This document shows positions 8,912 to 18,829 of a stretch of 64,000 bases of DNA, one piece after another (within the stretch, counting starts at the first letter, position 1; every line of letters begins with the position of its first letter). A program made the position numbers and the translations under genes. This DNA is from Cyanobacteria bacterium MAG CAR3_bin_5 (lineage in GTDB: Bacteria; Cyanobacteriota; Cyanobacteriia; PCC-6307; Cyanobiaceae). Location: contig JAPOTR010000004.1 of assembly GCA_026709085.1 (NCBI GenBank), forward strand, positions 1 through 64,000, given 5' to 3'. The notes under the pieces were generated by a model that saw only the letters and a list, made by a program, of their open reading frames with translations, was not told the DNA's origin and searched no databases.

Positions 8912-9199
8912 TCAGGGGATCACCTGCCGTCGCTCCCGGAACTTGAGGGGAACCTCCAGGCGATTTCCAATGATCTCCATGCCCTCCACGGACAGGATAT
9001 TGGCTTCGATGCCAAAGGACTTAAAGGCTTTTTCCAGTTCTTCAATCACGACTTTCTCCACTTGCGCCTCATGGTCAAGGACGGAACCCACGAGACGGTC
9101 CCCCACCGGCCCAAGGTGCTTGCGCAACACCTCGCGGGTGTTGATGATCTCAACGATCAGCATGACGACCATGTGGTTGCTGACCAATTCTATCGGCAA
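8912..9199 (-). CDS. Conserved small cytosolic protein, unknown function
   Basis: About 95 residues, beginning LPIELVSNHMVVMLIVEIIN and continuing TREVLRKHLGPVGDRLVGSV. The highly regular alternation of hydrophobic and charged residues and the absence of low-complexity sequence indicate a real, conserved protein. I believe close relatives occur across cyanobacteria but cannot name a family. TTG at 9199 is preferred over the internal ATG at 9172 because the preceding residues look conserved. It follows the 2TM gene on the same strand with a 25-base gap and is probably co-transcribed. Confidence 0.65.
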   Translation of the reverse strand: MPIELVSNHMVVMLIVEIINTREVLRKHLGPVGDRLVGSVLDHEAQVEKVVIEELEKAFKSFGIEANILSVEGMEIIGNRLEVPLKFRERRQVIP

Positions 9200-9224
9200 C
9201 CCCGGCCCACGGCTTCCGGCCCGG

Positions 9225-9482
9225 TCAACCGGGCTTGCCGTCAGGGGCGCGGCGGCGGATCCGCCGTTGCGCCACGACAGCCAGATGAACCAGCAGCGCC
9301 AGGAGCCACACCAGGCTGAACCAGCCCGGATGGGACCAGGGATGGCGCAACAACTGGATGAACCAGAGACCGGAATTGAGGGCAGCGTAGAGGGCGCCGT
9401 GCAGGGCAAGATTGACCCGCCGTTCCAGATCCTGATAGCGGGGATCCGCGGGGTCCGGTTCACCGATCCAGCGTAGGGGCAT
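9225..9482 (-). CDS. 2TM-domain small membrane protein
   Basis: About 85 residues. A polar N-terminus, RWIGEPDPADPRYQDLERRV, is followed by two membrane helices, about ALHGALYAALNSGLWFI and WFSLVWLLALLVHLAVVA, with a short loop containing HPWSHPG. It ends in a basic tail. The R-V-N-x-x-x-H start of the first helix and the W/H-rich loop are typical of the 2TM domain (PF13239). The frame extends upstream but the ATG at 9482 fits the conserved start. Confidence 0.7.
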   Translation of the reverse strand: MPLRWIGEPDPADPRYQDLERRVNLALHGALYAALNSGLWFIQLLRHPWSHPGWFSLVWLLALLVHLAVVAQRRIRRRAPDGKPG

Positions 9483-9624
9483 GGCGGGGGCAACAGCAGC
9501 GCCCGTCCATTCTCTCCGGCGACGCCCTCCGGCACGAGCCAACCCCATGGACTTGACGCCCGGAGTTGCCCGGGTGCATAATCGATTACCATCAGGTTGC
9601 CGTTGGCGCCTGGGGGCGTCTGAT

Positions 9625-9698
9625 GGGCTTGTAGCTCAGTGGATTAGAGCACCTGACTACGGATCAGGGTGTCGGGAGTTCGAATCTCTCCAGGCCCG
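9625..9698 (+). tRNA. tRNA-Arg (anticodon ACG)
   Basis: A complete cloverleaf. The acceptor arm GGGCTTG pairs with CAGGCCC with one G-U pair. The D arm contains AGCTCAGTGGATTAGAGC. The anticodon arm is CCTGA-CTACGGA-TCAGG with anticodon ACG, and the T arm contains the canonical TTCGAAT. The discriminator is G. CCA is not encoded: GTT follows. ACG is normally deaminated to ICG, reading CGU, CGC and CGA. Confidence 0.97.
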
Positions 9699-9824
9699 TT
9701 CAGCCCCCTGCCAGCCGCCCCTCATGGGCGGCTTCGGTGTACCTGGGCGTCCGTAACGGTTCAGGCAAGAATGCCGCGGTTTTCCCGTCGGATTTACCAT
9801 TCAAGGGAGCACCCGTGACCACCC

Positions 9825-11084
9825 TTGAGCCTGACCACCAGCGCCGCCCGCAACCACTCCCTGCCGGAGAGTGATCCCCAATTGGCCACCCTGATCAGGC
9901 AGGAGGAGCAACGCCAGCAGGAGCACATTGAACTGATCGCCAGCGAGAACTTTGCCTCCAGGGCCGTGATGGAGGCCCAGGGAACGGTTCTCACCAACAA
10001 GTACGCGGAGGGGTTGCCCGGGAAGCGCTACTATGGCGGTTGTGAGCATATCGACGCGGTGGAATCCCTGGCCATCAGCCGGGCCAGGCGCCTCTTCCGG
10101 GCGGAGTGGGCCAACGTGCAGCCCCACAGCGGCGCCCAGGCGAATTTCGCGGTGTTTCTGGCGCTGCTGAATCCCGGGGACACCATCCTGGCCATGGACC
10201 TGTCCCACGGCGGCCACCTGACCCACGGTTCACCGGTGAGCGTCTCCGGCAAATGGTTCCGGGCGGTGCATTACGGCGTGAATCCGGAGACGGAGCGCCT
10301 GGACTTTGCCGACGTTCGCCGCCTGGCCATGGCGTGCAAACCCCGGCTCATCATCTGCGGCTTCTCGGCCTATCCCCGCATCATCGACTTTGCCGCCTTT
10401 CGGGCCGTTGCCGACGAGGTGGGGGCCTATCTGCTGGCGGATATGGCCCATATTGCCGGACTGGTGGCGGCGGAGGTTCACCCCAGCCCTCTGCCCCACT
10501 GCCATGTGGTGACCACCACCACCCACAAGACCCTGCGGGGTCCCAGGGGAGGTCTGATTCTGTGCAACGACACCGACCGGGGCAGACTCCTGGACAAAGC
10601 CGTGTTTCCCGGTTGTCAGGGGGGACCGTTGGAGCACGTGATCGCCGCCAAGGCCGCAGCCCTGGGGGAAGCCCTTGACCCCGATTTCCGCCGCTACAGC
10701 CGGCAGGTTGTGACCAATGCCCAAGCTATGGCCGGGCGTCTGCAGGAGCGTGGCCTGCGGCTGGTGTCCGGGGGAACGGACAACCATCTGGTGCTGGTGG
10801 ACGTGCGCTCTCTGGGTATGACCGGCAAACGGGCTGACGCCCTGCTCGGTGACATCAAGCTGGCCGTCAACAAGAACACCATTCCCTTTGATCCCGAGTC
10901 CCCCTTCGTCACCAGCGGGATCCGCCTGGGCACTGCCGCCATGACCACCCGGGGATTTGACGGGGAAGCCTTTCAACAGGTGGCCGACGTGATTGCGGAT
11001 CGCCTCCGGAACCCGGACAGTGAAGAGGCGCTCCACCATTGCCGCCAGCGGGTGGATGAACTGTGTCGTCGTTTTCCGCTGTAA
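9825..11084 (+). CDS. glyA: Serine hydroxymethyltransferase GlyA
   Basis: PLP enzyme interconverting serine and glycine with transfer of a one-carbon unit to tetrahydrofolate. Signature segments are [39 protein letters not shown] and the PLP-lysine region [16 protein letters not shown], with the lysine at about residue 235. The start is TTG at 9825, since it gives the expected N-terminus and no in-frame ATG or GTG lies nearby. A GTG at 9815 is out of frame and closes after about 19 codons. AAGGGAG at 9803-9809 could act as a ribosome binding site. Length is 419 residues, normal. Confidence 0.96.
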   Translation: MSLTTSAARNHSLPESDPQLATLIRQEEQRQQEHIELIASENFASRAVMEAQGTVLTNKYAEGLPGKRYYGGCEHIDAVESLAISRARRLFRAEWANVQPHSGAQANFAVFLALLNPGDTILAMDLSHGGHLTHGSPVSVSGKWFRAVHYGVNPETERLDFADVRRLAMACKPRLIICGFSAYPRIIDFAAFRAVADEVGAYLLADMAHIAGLVAAEVHPSPLPHCHVVTTTTHKTLRGPRGGLILCNDTDRGRLLDKAVFPGCQGGPLEHVIAAKAAALGEALDPDFRRYSRQVVTNAQAMAGRLQERGLRLVSGGTDNHLVLVDVRSLGMTGKRADALLGDIKLAVNKNTIPFDPESPFVTSGIRLGTAAMTTRGFDGEAFQQVADVIADRLRNPDSEEALHHCRQRVDELCRRFPL

Positions 11085-11141
11085 TTCCCGTGCCCATGGT
11101 CACCCAATCCCGTCTGCCCCATTCTTCAGGCTCCACTCGCC

Positions 11142-12338
11142 ATGGCCGCTGAGACGGCGGACATCCTCGCCAGTGTTGCCAGCCCTTGGAGCTTCAGCCT
11201 GTTTGTGTTTGGTCTTTCCGCGCTGATCACAACCTTGCTGGTCCCACTGGTGCGGGGGGTGGGGCTGAGGTTGGGCCTCACGGACCGACCCGATACCCGT
11301 AAGCAGCACAAGACACCGATGGTGCGGATTGGGGGAATTGCCATGGTGCTGGGGTTCAGCCTGGCTTTGGCCGTGATCTGGGCCTGCGGAGGCTTTGGCG
11401 TTCTGCCCAGGAATCAGGAGATGCTGATCTGGACGGCCATCGGGGGATCACTGGCGTTTTTCTGCATCGGCCTGGTGGATGATCTCTTCTCACTGCCGCC
11501 ACTGCCCCGTCTCTGCGTGCAGCTTCTGGTTGCAACCATGGCGTGGGAGGCGGGCGTCCGCATCAGCGCCGTTGACCTCTATCCGGGGGGGCAGGTACTG
11601 CAATTCTCCACGGGCTTCAGTTTGCTGGTGACGATGCTGTGGCTGGTGGGCATCACCAACGCCATCAACTGGATTGACGGGCTTGACGGGTTGGCGGCGG
11701 GGGTTGGCGGCATCGCGGCGGTGGGCCTTACGGTTGTCACCTTCTACGTGAACGACCAGGTTGCGCTGGCCCCCACACTGCTGGCTGCGGCGGTGGCGGG
11801 AACCTGCCTGGGATTCTTGCGCTACAACCTGAACCCGGCGCAGATCTTCATGGGAGACGGGGGCTCCCACTTTCTCGGTTTTGCCTTGGCCTCCATCAGT
11901 ATTATCGGTCCGGCAAAGGAGTTTGCCGGCGTCAGTCTTCTGTTGCCCCTGGTGATTCTCTTCCTGCCCCTGGCGGACATGTCCGCCGTGGTGATGGGTC
12001 GGCTGCGTTCAGGTCGATCCCCTTTCTACCCGGATCGACGTCATCTGCATCACCGGTTGCTGCGGGCAGGTTTCAGCCATCGGCATACCGTCTTTCTGAT
12101 CTATGCCGTTGCCCAGTGGCTGGCCTGTCTGGCCCTGGTGGTGACCAACGTGGGCAATCGTTTCCTCTGGTTCAGCCTGGCGACGGCCTTGCTCATCTGG
12201 TTGCTCCTGCGCAGTGGTCGGGAGCGGGTGGCGCCCCTGAGCCCGGCGACAACCAATCGCCCTTCAACCCAACAACCCCCTCAGACCGAACCGGCCGAGA
12301 TCGTGTTATCCCATGGCAACGACACCCATGGATCCTGA
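11142..12338 (+). CDS. Glycosyltransferase family 4 (WecA/TagO-like) phosphosugar transferase
   Basis: Membrane enzyme transferring a UDP-linked HexNAc-1-phosphate to undecaprenyl phosphate to initiate cell-surface glycan synthesis. It has about ten hydrophobic segments. Catalytic landmarks are [40 protein letters not shown] and [19 protein letters not shown], the last resembling the HIHH motif of WecA rather than MraY. Conserved [13 protein letters not shown] also fits. The 3' end overlaps the cinA start by 26 bases. The sugar substrate is not determinable from sequence. Confidence 0.9.
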   Translation: MAAETADILASVASPWSFSLFVFGLSALITTLLVPLVRGVGLRLGLTDRPDTRKQHKTPMVRIGGIAMVLGFSLALAVIWACGGFGVLPRNQEMLIWTAIGGSLAFFCIGLVDDLFSLPPLPRLCVQLLVATMAWEAGVRISAVDLYPGGQVLQFSTGFSLLVTMLWLVGITNAINWIDGLDGLAAGVGGIAAVGLTVVTFYVNDQVALAPTLLAAAVAGTCLGFLRYNLNPAQIFMGDGGSHFLGFALASISIIGPAKEFAGVSLLLPLVILFLPLADMSAVVMGRLRSGRSPFYPDRRHLHHRLLRAGFSHRHTVFLIYAVAQWLACLALVVTNVGNRFLWFSLATALLIWLLLRSGRERVAPLSPATTNRPSTQQPPQTEPAEIVLSHGNDTHGS

Positions 12339-13623
12339 CCAGGGTCACCCAAGGGAAGGGGCAGAGGTGCTTTGCATCGGCAGCGAGTTGCTGCTGGGCA
12401 ACATCCTTAACGGCAACGCCCGCTGGCTGGCGGAGGCATTGGCGGCCTTGGGCATTCCCCATTTCCGTCAGACGGTGGTGGGGGACAACAGTCAACGGCT
12501 GCAGGAAGCGTTGCGGGAAGCAAGCGGTCGCTGTCGGCTTCTCGTTACCACCGGTGGTCTGGGTCCCACCGCCGATGATCTCACCACCCAGGCCATGGCC
12601 AGCTTCTTCGGCCAACCCCTGGAACTGCGGGAGGAGGTGTTGGCCACCATCACCGCCCGCTACAGAACCAGGGGGCAACCGATGCCGGCCGGCAATCGCA
12701 AACAGGCCCTGCTGCCCAGGGGCGCCACCGTCATTCCCAACCCCGCCGGCACCGCTCCGGGCATGATCTGGGAGCCCCAACCGGACTTCGTCATTCTCAC
12801 CTTTCCCGGCGTGCCATCTGAACTACACGCCATGTGGCGGCAAACCGCCGTGCCCTGGCTTCGGCAGCAGTCCTATGGCCGTGGCGTAGTGACGAGCCGT
12901 ATCCTGCGGTTCTGGGGGGTGAGTGAATCCCGGCTGGCGGAGGCCGCAGCCACCGAACTGGCCCAAACCAATCCCACCGTTGCCCCCTATGCCGGCACGG
13001 GCGAGGTGAAGCTCAGGATTACAGCCTGTGCCGAGACCAGCCAAGGGGCCGAGGCCCTGATCGCCCCCACCCAGGGGCGGCTGATGAAACTGGGGGGCAG
13101 CAGCTTCTATGGGTGGGATGACGACAGCCTGGCCAGTGTGGTGCTGAACCTATTGATGGAGCGCCGGCAAACCGTGGCCGTTGCCGAGTCCTGCACCGGT
13201 GGCGGCGTGACCGCGGCCCTCACCGCGGTGCCCGGCAGTTCAGCGGTTGTGCCGGGAGGCATCGTGGCCTATGGCAACGCCGTCAAGCACAAGCTGCTTG
13301 GCGTTGCCGCCACTGATCTGGAACGCCATGGGGCCGTGAGTACGCCGGTTGCCAAGGCCATGGCCGTCGGGGTGCGCCATCGCCTTGGGGCGGACTGGGG
13401 TGTGGCGGTCACCGGCATCGCCGGACCAGGCGGGGGGAGTGCCGACAAACCGGTGGGACTGGTGGTGTTTGCCGTGGCCGGTGAGCAGGGCGCCGTCACG
13501 GTCGCCAAGCGGTTCGGTTCCGGTCGTGGCCGCCACTGGATCCAGTCCGTCAGCGTGGGCGCCAGCCTGGATCTGCTGCGGCGCCAGCTTTTGGGTCTCG
13601 AACTGGAAAATGCCTGGAGTTAG
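12313..13623 (+). CDS. cinA: CinA family protein (MoCF-like domain plus nicotinamide-nucleotide amidase domain)
   Basis: Two-domain CinA. The N-terminal molybdopterin-binding-like domain begins near [20 protein letters not shown] and contains [20 protein letters not shown]. The C-terminal domain, associated with NMN deamidase activity, has [20 protein letters not shown] and [20 protein letters not shown]. Total 436 residues, close to the usual 410-430. It overlaps the upstream transferase gene by 26 bases, so the two are probably co-transcribed. The role in cyanobacteria is not well defined, either NAD salvage or competence-associated. Confidence 0.94.
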   Translation: MATTPMDPDQGHPREGAEVLCIGSELLLGNILNGNARWLAEALAALGIPHFRQTVVGDNSQRLQEALREASGRCRLLVTTGGLGPTADDLTTQAMASFFGQPLELREEVLATITARYRTRGQPMPAGNRKQALLPRGATVIPNPAGTAPGMIWEPQPDFVILTFPGVPSELHAMWRQTAVPWLRQQSYGRGVVTSRILRFWGVSESRLAEAAATELAQTNPTVAPYAGTGEVKLRITACAETSQGAEALIAPTQGRLMKLGGSSFYGWDDDSLASVVLNLLMERRQTVAVAESCTGGGVTAALTAVPGSSAVVPGGIVAYGNAVKHKLLGVAATDLERHGAVSTPVAKAMAVGVRHRLGADWGVAVTGIAGPGGGSADKPVGLVVFAVAGEQGAVTVAKRFGSGRGRHWIQSVSVGASLDLLRRQLLGLELENAWS

Positions 13624-13864
13624 AGCCGGCTTCCTATGGCCGTGGTTGGCGGAGGCCCCGCTGCGCCAGCCGTTGGGCATCAAAGAGGCGGGACTGGTAA
13701 CGGCTGCCGGAACACAGCCCCTCGGGCCAGAACAGGAGGCTTCCCTGTCTGCCACCCGTCACGCATCACCCCGGAGGGGGCAGGGGCGCTCAACGGGGCT
13801 CCCCTTCTCCATGGGAGGGGGAGGGTGAAGGAGCCGTAGCTACCGGCGGGCGTTCTCCTCGGGG

Positions 13865-14023
13865 CTACCTGACCGCCATGGCGGCCTCGGTCAGGCGATC
13901 CAGCTTCTCGTTGATCACTCTGTTGTCCGCCTTGATTTCAGCGAGTTCGCCCCGGATCTCCTTCATTTCCTCGCGGAACTCCTTCATCTCCTGTCCAGAA
14001 CTCGGGTAAACTAGCCAATTCAT
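13865..14023 (-). CDS. Possible small coiled-coil protein
   Basis: About 52 residues. After MNWLVYPSSG comes a heptad-rich helix, QEMKEFREEMKEIRGELAEI then KADNRVINEKLDRLTEAAMA. Such short coiled coils occur both as real proteins and as tails of larger degraded genes. The reading frame stays open upstream into the divergent TPR gene, but that part looks non-coding. It starts 15 bases from the divergent gene. The 240 bases between it and the cinA stop hold nothing I can identify. Confidence 0.4.
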   Translation of the reverse strand: MNWLVYPSSGQEMKEFREEMKEIRGELAEIKADNRVINEKLDRLTEAAMAVR

Positions 14024-14038
14024 TACCGTTGCTTCATC

Positions 14039-15046
14039 GTGGGCGCCCACGGAACTGGTCCCGTCCTGTTTCCACAGGGATTCAGGCTGTCTGTCCTGGC
14101 AACAGGTTTGGCAACAGCCTGGGGATGCTTCCTTGCCGCCCCGGCTGCGGCACTGGTGCCCTACGTCTACATTCCCCAAGGCGAGGAACTGGAGGCTTCG
14201 GCCCTGAGCATTGCCCAGACCGCGGCCCAGGTGTTACAGACCGGTCAACTGGAAGAAGCCGCCAGCCTGGCTGACTTGTCCGTCCGTCTGCTGCCCTCGA
14301 ATCCCCGAAGCTGGCTGCTGTTGGCGGAAGCCCGGCTGCGCAACAGGGATTCTGCAGCAGCCAAGGAGGCTCTGGCCCAGGCCAAACTTCTGGATCCCGA
14401 CAATGCCGGGGTCTGGTTTGCCGAGGCCTCCCTCGCCATGGCCGACGATGACTTTGCCCACGCGGAAACCCTGATCCGCAAGGGCCTTGACCTGGATCCG
14501 GACAACGCCAACGCCTATTTCGATTTGGGCAACGCTTTGTTCCTGCAGGGGGACGGGGAAGAAGCCCTGGCCGCCTTTCAGGAGGCGGCCGACAAACAGG
14601 ACGACTTCTGGGCAGCCATCAACAACCAGGGCCTGGTGCTCTACGAAGCCGACCAACCCGAAGCAGCCATGGAGCGCTGGCGCCAGGCCATTGCCATCAA
14701 CAACCGGGTGGCGGAGCCGGAACTGGCCCTGGCCGCTGCTCTCTACAACCAGGGGGATCGGGATGAATCCACCATCGGCATGGCCGTCCGCGCCCTGGAT
14801 CGGGATCCGGATTACGTGGAGGAGGATTTTCAGGAAAGCCAGTTATGGGGAGAGAAGTTGCGGGCGGTGACCCGGGATCTCTTCATGGATTCCCGCTTGC
14901 AGAATACGGTGGAACAGGCCCGCGCCATTGCCAAATTGCGGCGCCTGGAGCGGGACAGCAGGCCACCGTTGCCCGAAGAAGCACCTGAAGAACCCGAAGA
15001 AGAAGACGCCCCCTCCCCTGAAGGGAAGCGCCCAGCCTTTCCTTAG
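14039..15046 (+). CDS. TPR-repeat protein, probably exported
   Basis: About 335 residues. The hydrophobic stretch LSVLATGLATAWGCFLAAPA near residues 18-37 looks like a signal peptide ending at AAALVPY. Several tetratricopeptide repeats follow, for example SWLLLAEARLRNRDSAAAKE, NAYFDLGNALFLQGDGEEAL and INNQGLVLYEADQPEAAMER. The C-terminus is a highly acidic, proline-rich tail, LPEEAPEEPEEEDAPSPEGK. The start is GTG. The gene lies 27 bases before the ParC-like gene and may be transcribed with it. The role is probably protein-protein interaction. Confidence 0.8.
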   Translation: MGAHGTGPVLFPQGFRLSVLATGLATAWGCFLAAPAAALVPYVYIPQGEELEASALSIAQTAAQVLQTGQLEEAASLADLSVRLLPSNPRSWLLLAEARLRNRDSAAAKEALAQAKLLDPDNAGVWFAEASLAMADDDFAHAETLIRKGLDLDPDNANAYFDLGNALFLQGDGEEALAAFQEAADKQDDFWAAINNQGLVLYEADQPEAAMERWRQAIAINNRVAEPELALAAALYNQGDRDESTIGMAVRALDRDPDYVEEDFQESQLWGEKLRAVTRDLFMDSRLQNTVEQARAIAKLRRLERDSRPPLPEEAPEEPEEEDAPSPEGKRPAFP

Positions 15047-15073
15047 GCTGGGCCGAACCCGTGATCAAGCGGC

Positions 15074-17611
15074 ATGGTCAGTGATCGCATTGTCCCCACC
15101 TCGTTACGGGAGGAGATGGAGCGCTCGTACCTGGAATACGCCATGAGCGTGATCGTGGGCCGGGCCCTGCCCGACGTGCGCGATGGCCTGAAGCCCGTGC
15201 AGCGGCGCATTCTCTATGCCATGCATGAACTGGGCCTGACGCCGGAGCGTCCCTTCCGCAAGTGTGCCCGGGTGGTGGGAGACGTGTTGGGGAAATACCA
15301 TCCCCACGGGGAAACCGCGGTTTATGACGCCCTGGTGCGTCAGGCGCAAACCTTCACCAGCCGCCACCCGCTGCTGCAGGGCCACGGCAATTTCGGTTCG
15401 GTGGACGACGATCCGCCGGCGGCAATGCGTTATACGGAAACCCGCTTGGCGCCCCTGGCCCATGGGGTGCTGCTGGGGGAACTGGGGGAGGACACGGTGG
15501 ACTTCACCCCCAATTTTGACGGGTCTCAACAGGAACCGGCTGTTCTGCCTGCCCAGCTTCCCATGCTGCTGCTGAACGGCTGCGCCGGCATTGCCGTGGG
15601 CATGGCCACCAACATCCCTCCCCACAACCTGGGGGAGATTGTGGATGGCCTGGTGGCGCTTCTGCGCAACCCCCGGCTGAGTGATGAAGACCTGTTGCAA
15701 CTGATCCCCGGCCCCGACTTCCCTACAGGAGGGGAAATCCCTGTAGGCAGTGGCCTGCGGGAGGCCTATCTGCAGGGGCGGGGCAGCATCCGGGTGCGGG
15801 GTGTGGCCCATGTGGAAGCCATCCGGCCCGCCAAGGGGCGCCGTCGTCGCCATGCTGTCGTGGTGACGGAACTGCCCTACCAGCTCAGTAAGGCCCACTG
15901 GATTGAAAAGCTGGCGGAGCAGGTGAATGACGACCGCCTCAGCGGCATTGCCGACATCCGCGACGAGAGCGACCGGGAAGGGATGCGGGTGGTGATTGAA
16001 CTGCGCCGGGACGGCCGGCCGGAGCGGGTTCTGCAGGAGTTGTTCCGCCGCACCGCCTTGCAGAGCAACTTCGGCGCCATCCTTCTGGCTCTGGTGGATG
16101 GCCAGCCGGCCCAACTGAGCCTGCGGCGGGTTCTGGAGATTTTTCTGGAATTCCGGGAGCAAACCGCTCTGCGCCGCTACCGCTTTGCTCTGGACAAGAT
16201 CAGCCGGCGGCTGGAGGTGGTCCAAGGGTTGCTGGCAGCCCAGGCCCAACTGCAACAGGTGATTCTGCTGGTCAGCCGGGCGCCGGAGGCGGCCCGGGCG
16301 GAGGCGGCGCTCCAGGCGCAGCTTGCTCTCAGCCCGGTCCAGGCGGCAGCGGTGCTGGCCATGCCCCTGCGCCGCCTCACCGGCATGGAGCGGCAGGGCC
16401 TGGACACGGAACGGCAAGAACTGGAGGCCGCCCAGGCCCAACTCCGTCTGCTGCTGGACAACCGGGACAGGAGAGTTGAAGCGCTGATCCGCCAGTTGCT
16501 GCAACTGCGCCAGCGCCACGCCACGCCACGCCGCACCCGCCTTCTGGGGCGGATGGCCACCGGTGGGCCGTCCACCGCTGCCGAACCAATCGGCTCGGAA
16601 CAGCACCCACAGGCCCGGGTGGCCATCCCGGAGGATGGGCAACTGCTGGTGCAGGCTGATGGGCAGTTGAGGCTGACGTCTCCCCTTGCCGTGTCCCGTC
16701 TCCGGCTTGAGCAGCCGGCGCCCCTTTCCGGCCAGCCTCAACCGCCCCGTTCCATTGTTCCCGTCCATTCCGAACCCCGGATCGTGGTGTTCAGCGCCAT
16801 GGGACGAATCGCTACCCTTCGCTGGGAGCGAACAACACCGCAACCCCAGGCCTTGGCCCGTTTTCTGCCCGAGAAGCTGGGGGGGCAGGCGGACCACCCT
16901 GTCCAGTTGACATTGCTGGGTGGTTCCGCCGCCACCGCAGGATTGGCCCTGCTGAGCAATGATGGTCATTGCCGCCGGCTCAAGGCTGCGGACCTTCTGG
17001 AACTGGCGGCCCGGTCCCGCAACTCCGGTCGGACTGTCACCGTATTCAAGTTGCGGCCGGGGCGGACCCTCTGCCGGGTGGCGCCCTGCCCGGCAGACAT
17101 GGCGGTTCTGGTGGTGGCCACCAGTTGCGGCCGCCTGCTGCGCCTGGATGTGACCCCCCACCTGCTGCAAGAACTGGACAGCCCTGCCGGCGCACCGCTT
17201 TTGCAGTTGATCCCCCGTGAAACCATCGTGGGCGCCGCCTGTTGCGGGGGCGCCAGCCAGTTGCTTCTGGCCACCCGCCATGGCCGGCTCAAACGGCTGC
17301 CCGTTGCCCAACTGGCGCCGAACCGCCCCGGTGATCTGGGCCGGATCGGCCTGCGCTTTCTGGAGCGCAGCGACAGCCTCCTGGGCCTGTGGCCCGTGGG
17401 GGATCACCCCTGCTTCATCCTGTTGACAACCGATCACCGCAGTTGCCGCTGCCCCTGGGAGCAGGCGCCCGTACAGGAATGCGGCGGCGTGGGAGAGTCT
17501 CTGCTGCCAGTAGGGGTGGAGTTGGCCGATGTGATCGTTCCAGGGGAGGTTGCCCAACTCCCCCCGCCCCGGAAACCTGGCCGGAATCCTCGGAAGGAGG
17601 AGAAAGGGTGA
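15074..17611 (+). CDS. Type IIA topoisomerase subunit A, ParC-like paralogue
   Basis: DNA cleavage-religation subunit of a type IIA topoisomerase, 845 residues. The N-terminus has [20 protein letters not shown] and [15 protein letters not shown]. The catalytic tyrosine is Y120 in [10 protein letters not shown]. The coiled-coil gate and a C-terminal beta-pinwheel follow. I see no GyrA box (QRRGGKG) in the C-terminal domain, which suggests a decatenase-like or relaxing role rather than supercoiling. A second, more canonical gyrA lies at 26257-28845. Two such genes are known in picocyanobacteria. No B subunit is in this window. Confidence 0.9.
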   Translation: MVSDRIVPTSLREEMERSYLEYAMSVIVGRALPDVRDGLKPVQRRILYAMHELGLTPERPFRKCARVVGDVLGKYHPHGETAVYDALVRQAQTFTSRHPLLQGHGNFGSVDDDPPAAMRYTETRLAPLAHGVLLGELGEDTVDFTPNFDGSQQEPAVLPAQLPMLLLNGCAGIAVGMATNIPPHNLGEIVDGLVALLRNPRLSDEDLLQLIPGPDFPTGGEIPVGSGLREAYLQGRGSIRVRGVAHVEAIRPAKGRRRRHAVVVTELPYQLSKAHWIEKLAEQVNDDRLSGIADIRDESDREGMRVVIELRRDGRPERVLQELFRRTALQSNFGAILLALVDGQPAQLSLRRVLEIFLEFREQTALRRYRFALDKISRRLEVVQGLLAAQAQLQQVILLVSRAPEAARAEAALQAQLALSPVQAAAVLAMPLRRLTGMERQGLDTERQELEAAQAQLRLLLDNRDRRVEALIRQLLQLRQRHATPRRTRLLGRMATGGPSTAAEPIGSEQHPQARVAIPEDGQLLVQADGQLRLTSPLAVSRLRLEQPAPLSGQPQPPRSIVPVHSEPRIVVFSAMGRIATLRWERTTPQPQALARFLPEKLGGQADHPVQLTLLGGSAATAGLALLSNDGHCRRLKAADLLELAARSRNSGRTVTVFKLRPGRTLCRVAPCPADMAVLVVATSCGRLLRLDVTPHLLQELDSPAGAPLLQLIPRETIVGAACCGGASQLLLATRHGRLKRLPVAQLAPNRPGDLGRIGLRFLERSDSLLGLWPVGDHPCFILLTTDHRSCRCPWEQAPVQECGGVGESLLPVGVELADVIVPGEVAQLPPPRKPGRNPRKEEKG

Positions 17612-17770
17612 ACCGGGCAGGGACTCTCCTCAAAGTCCAGTGCTCCAGCCTCGGAACCCATAACCGGAAAAAGGTTAAATAGCGATTCCCGCTTTACTCC
17701 CGGGGACGGCGCCGGATATGGTCTGCGCCCCGCCTCCGCACCACCCGCATCGGAACATCGAAGGAGAATC

Positions 17771-18826
17771 CTATCCCAACCAATCCTGCAGCGCCAAGGT
17801 CTGGGCCATGAGCCGTTGCTGAGACATGGGGAGTTGTAGCCGTTGCGCCACCGCCAGAGGGTCGGCGGCGCCCATCAGCAGGGCCGGCAGCAGGGGCAGG
17901 TTCCAGCGGGCGGCCCAGTGCAGACGCCGCCGCCATGTGGCGTCCTGCTGCAAGGCTCCCGACCAGTCCACCAGGTCCAGGGCGCCCCAGCATTGCAGGA
18001 GGGTGACGGCCTGCCCCCATGGCTCCTGATTCAGCAACAACGCCAACTCCATACCCAGGCGGCTCCCCAGGGCAGGGGGGCAGGGGGGCTCACGTCGCCA
18101 TGGCCAGCGGGCCATGGCGTCCCGAAGCTGGTGGCGCGCTTCCGGGGCCAGGTTCATGTGCAGGCGGGCTCCGTAACGGGCGGCGCGAATCACCCGGGTG
18201 GGGTCGTCCCGGAGGCTGGCGGTGTGGAGAAAGCGCAGCAGGCCCCGCTCCAGATCCCGCTGGCCGCCGTGGGGATCCACCAGTGGGCCAGTGGGCCATG
18301 GCAGGGCCATGGCATTGATGGACACATCCCGGCGGCGCAGGTCCGCCAGGGCTGCATCGGGCGCCGTCGTGAGGCGCACCCGGGGATTCTCCCCAGGTGC
18401 GGGGTAGCGCTCGGTGCGGGCCATGGCCACGTCAATGGCCAGCAAGGGCTGATCCGTGGGGTGGGAGGGCTGGAGCGCCAACCGGGCCGTGCCGAATTCG
18501 CCATGGACCTGGGCCTTGAAGGAGCATCCCGCCGCTGCCAAAGCCGCCTCCCAGTGGGGCGCCAGTTGGGGCAAGGCGAGTTCGGGCGCCTGGGGATCCG
18601 GCGCCAGCAGCAGGTCCACGTCCATGGGTTGAATGACCCGGCCCTGGCCTACCCCGTTGCGGTGACGGCGGAGCCACTGATCCCGCACCACCCCACCCAC
18701 CAGCCATACCCTCAGGGGTTGGCCGCTGAGGCTGGCCAGCAGTGTGGTCAAGGCCCGGCTGCTGTGCCGGCCCAACAGGTGTTGGAGTTCAGTGGCCAGG
18801 TTCGGGGCCACAGGGGCATCTGCCAC
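17771..18826 (-). CDS. tRNA nucleotidyltransferase / poly(A) polymerase family
   Basis: Class II nucleotidyltransferase, likely adding CCA or the A part of CCA to tRNA. The tRNA-Arg gene in this window lacks encoded CCA, so such activity is needed. The active-site head has VWLVGGVVRDQWL and, later, DVDLLLAPD. RRRDVSINAMALPW and RDDPTRVIRAARYGARL are family motifs. The 351-residue length is short compared with bacterial enzymes, and no HD domain is visible. It lies 3 bases downstream of the helicase gene. An insertion (RNGVGQGRVIQP) sits between the GG motif and DVD. Confidence 0.85.
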   Translation of the reverse strand: MADAPVAPNLATELQHLLGRHSSRALTTLLASLSGQPLRVWLVGGVVRDQWLRRHRNGVGQGRVIQPMDVDLLLAPDPQAPELALPQLAPHWEAALAAAGCSFKAQVHGEFGTARLALQPSHPTDQPLLAIDVAMARTERYPAPGENPRVRLTTAPDAALADLRRRDVSINAMALPWPTGPLVDPHGGQRDLERGLLRFLHTASLRDDPTRVIRAARYGARLHMNLAPEARHQLRDAMARWPWRREPPCPPALGSRLGMELALLLNQEPWGQAVTLLQCWGALDLVDWSGALQQDATWRRRLHWAARWNLPLLPALLMGAADPLAVAQRLQLPMSQQRLMAQTLALQDWLG

Positions 18827-18829
18827 ACC

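Noticed and set aside
13624-13864. Possible gene between cinA and the coiled-coil frame
   Set aside because: Some minus-strand residues look coding-like (SGSRYQSRLFDAQRLAQRG), but there is no start, family match or consistent frame.
17661-17677. TAACC-GGAAAAA-GGTTA as a terminator between convergent genes
   Set aside because: The five-pair stem with AT-poor pairing and no T-run is too weak to call.
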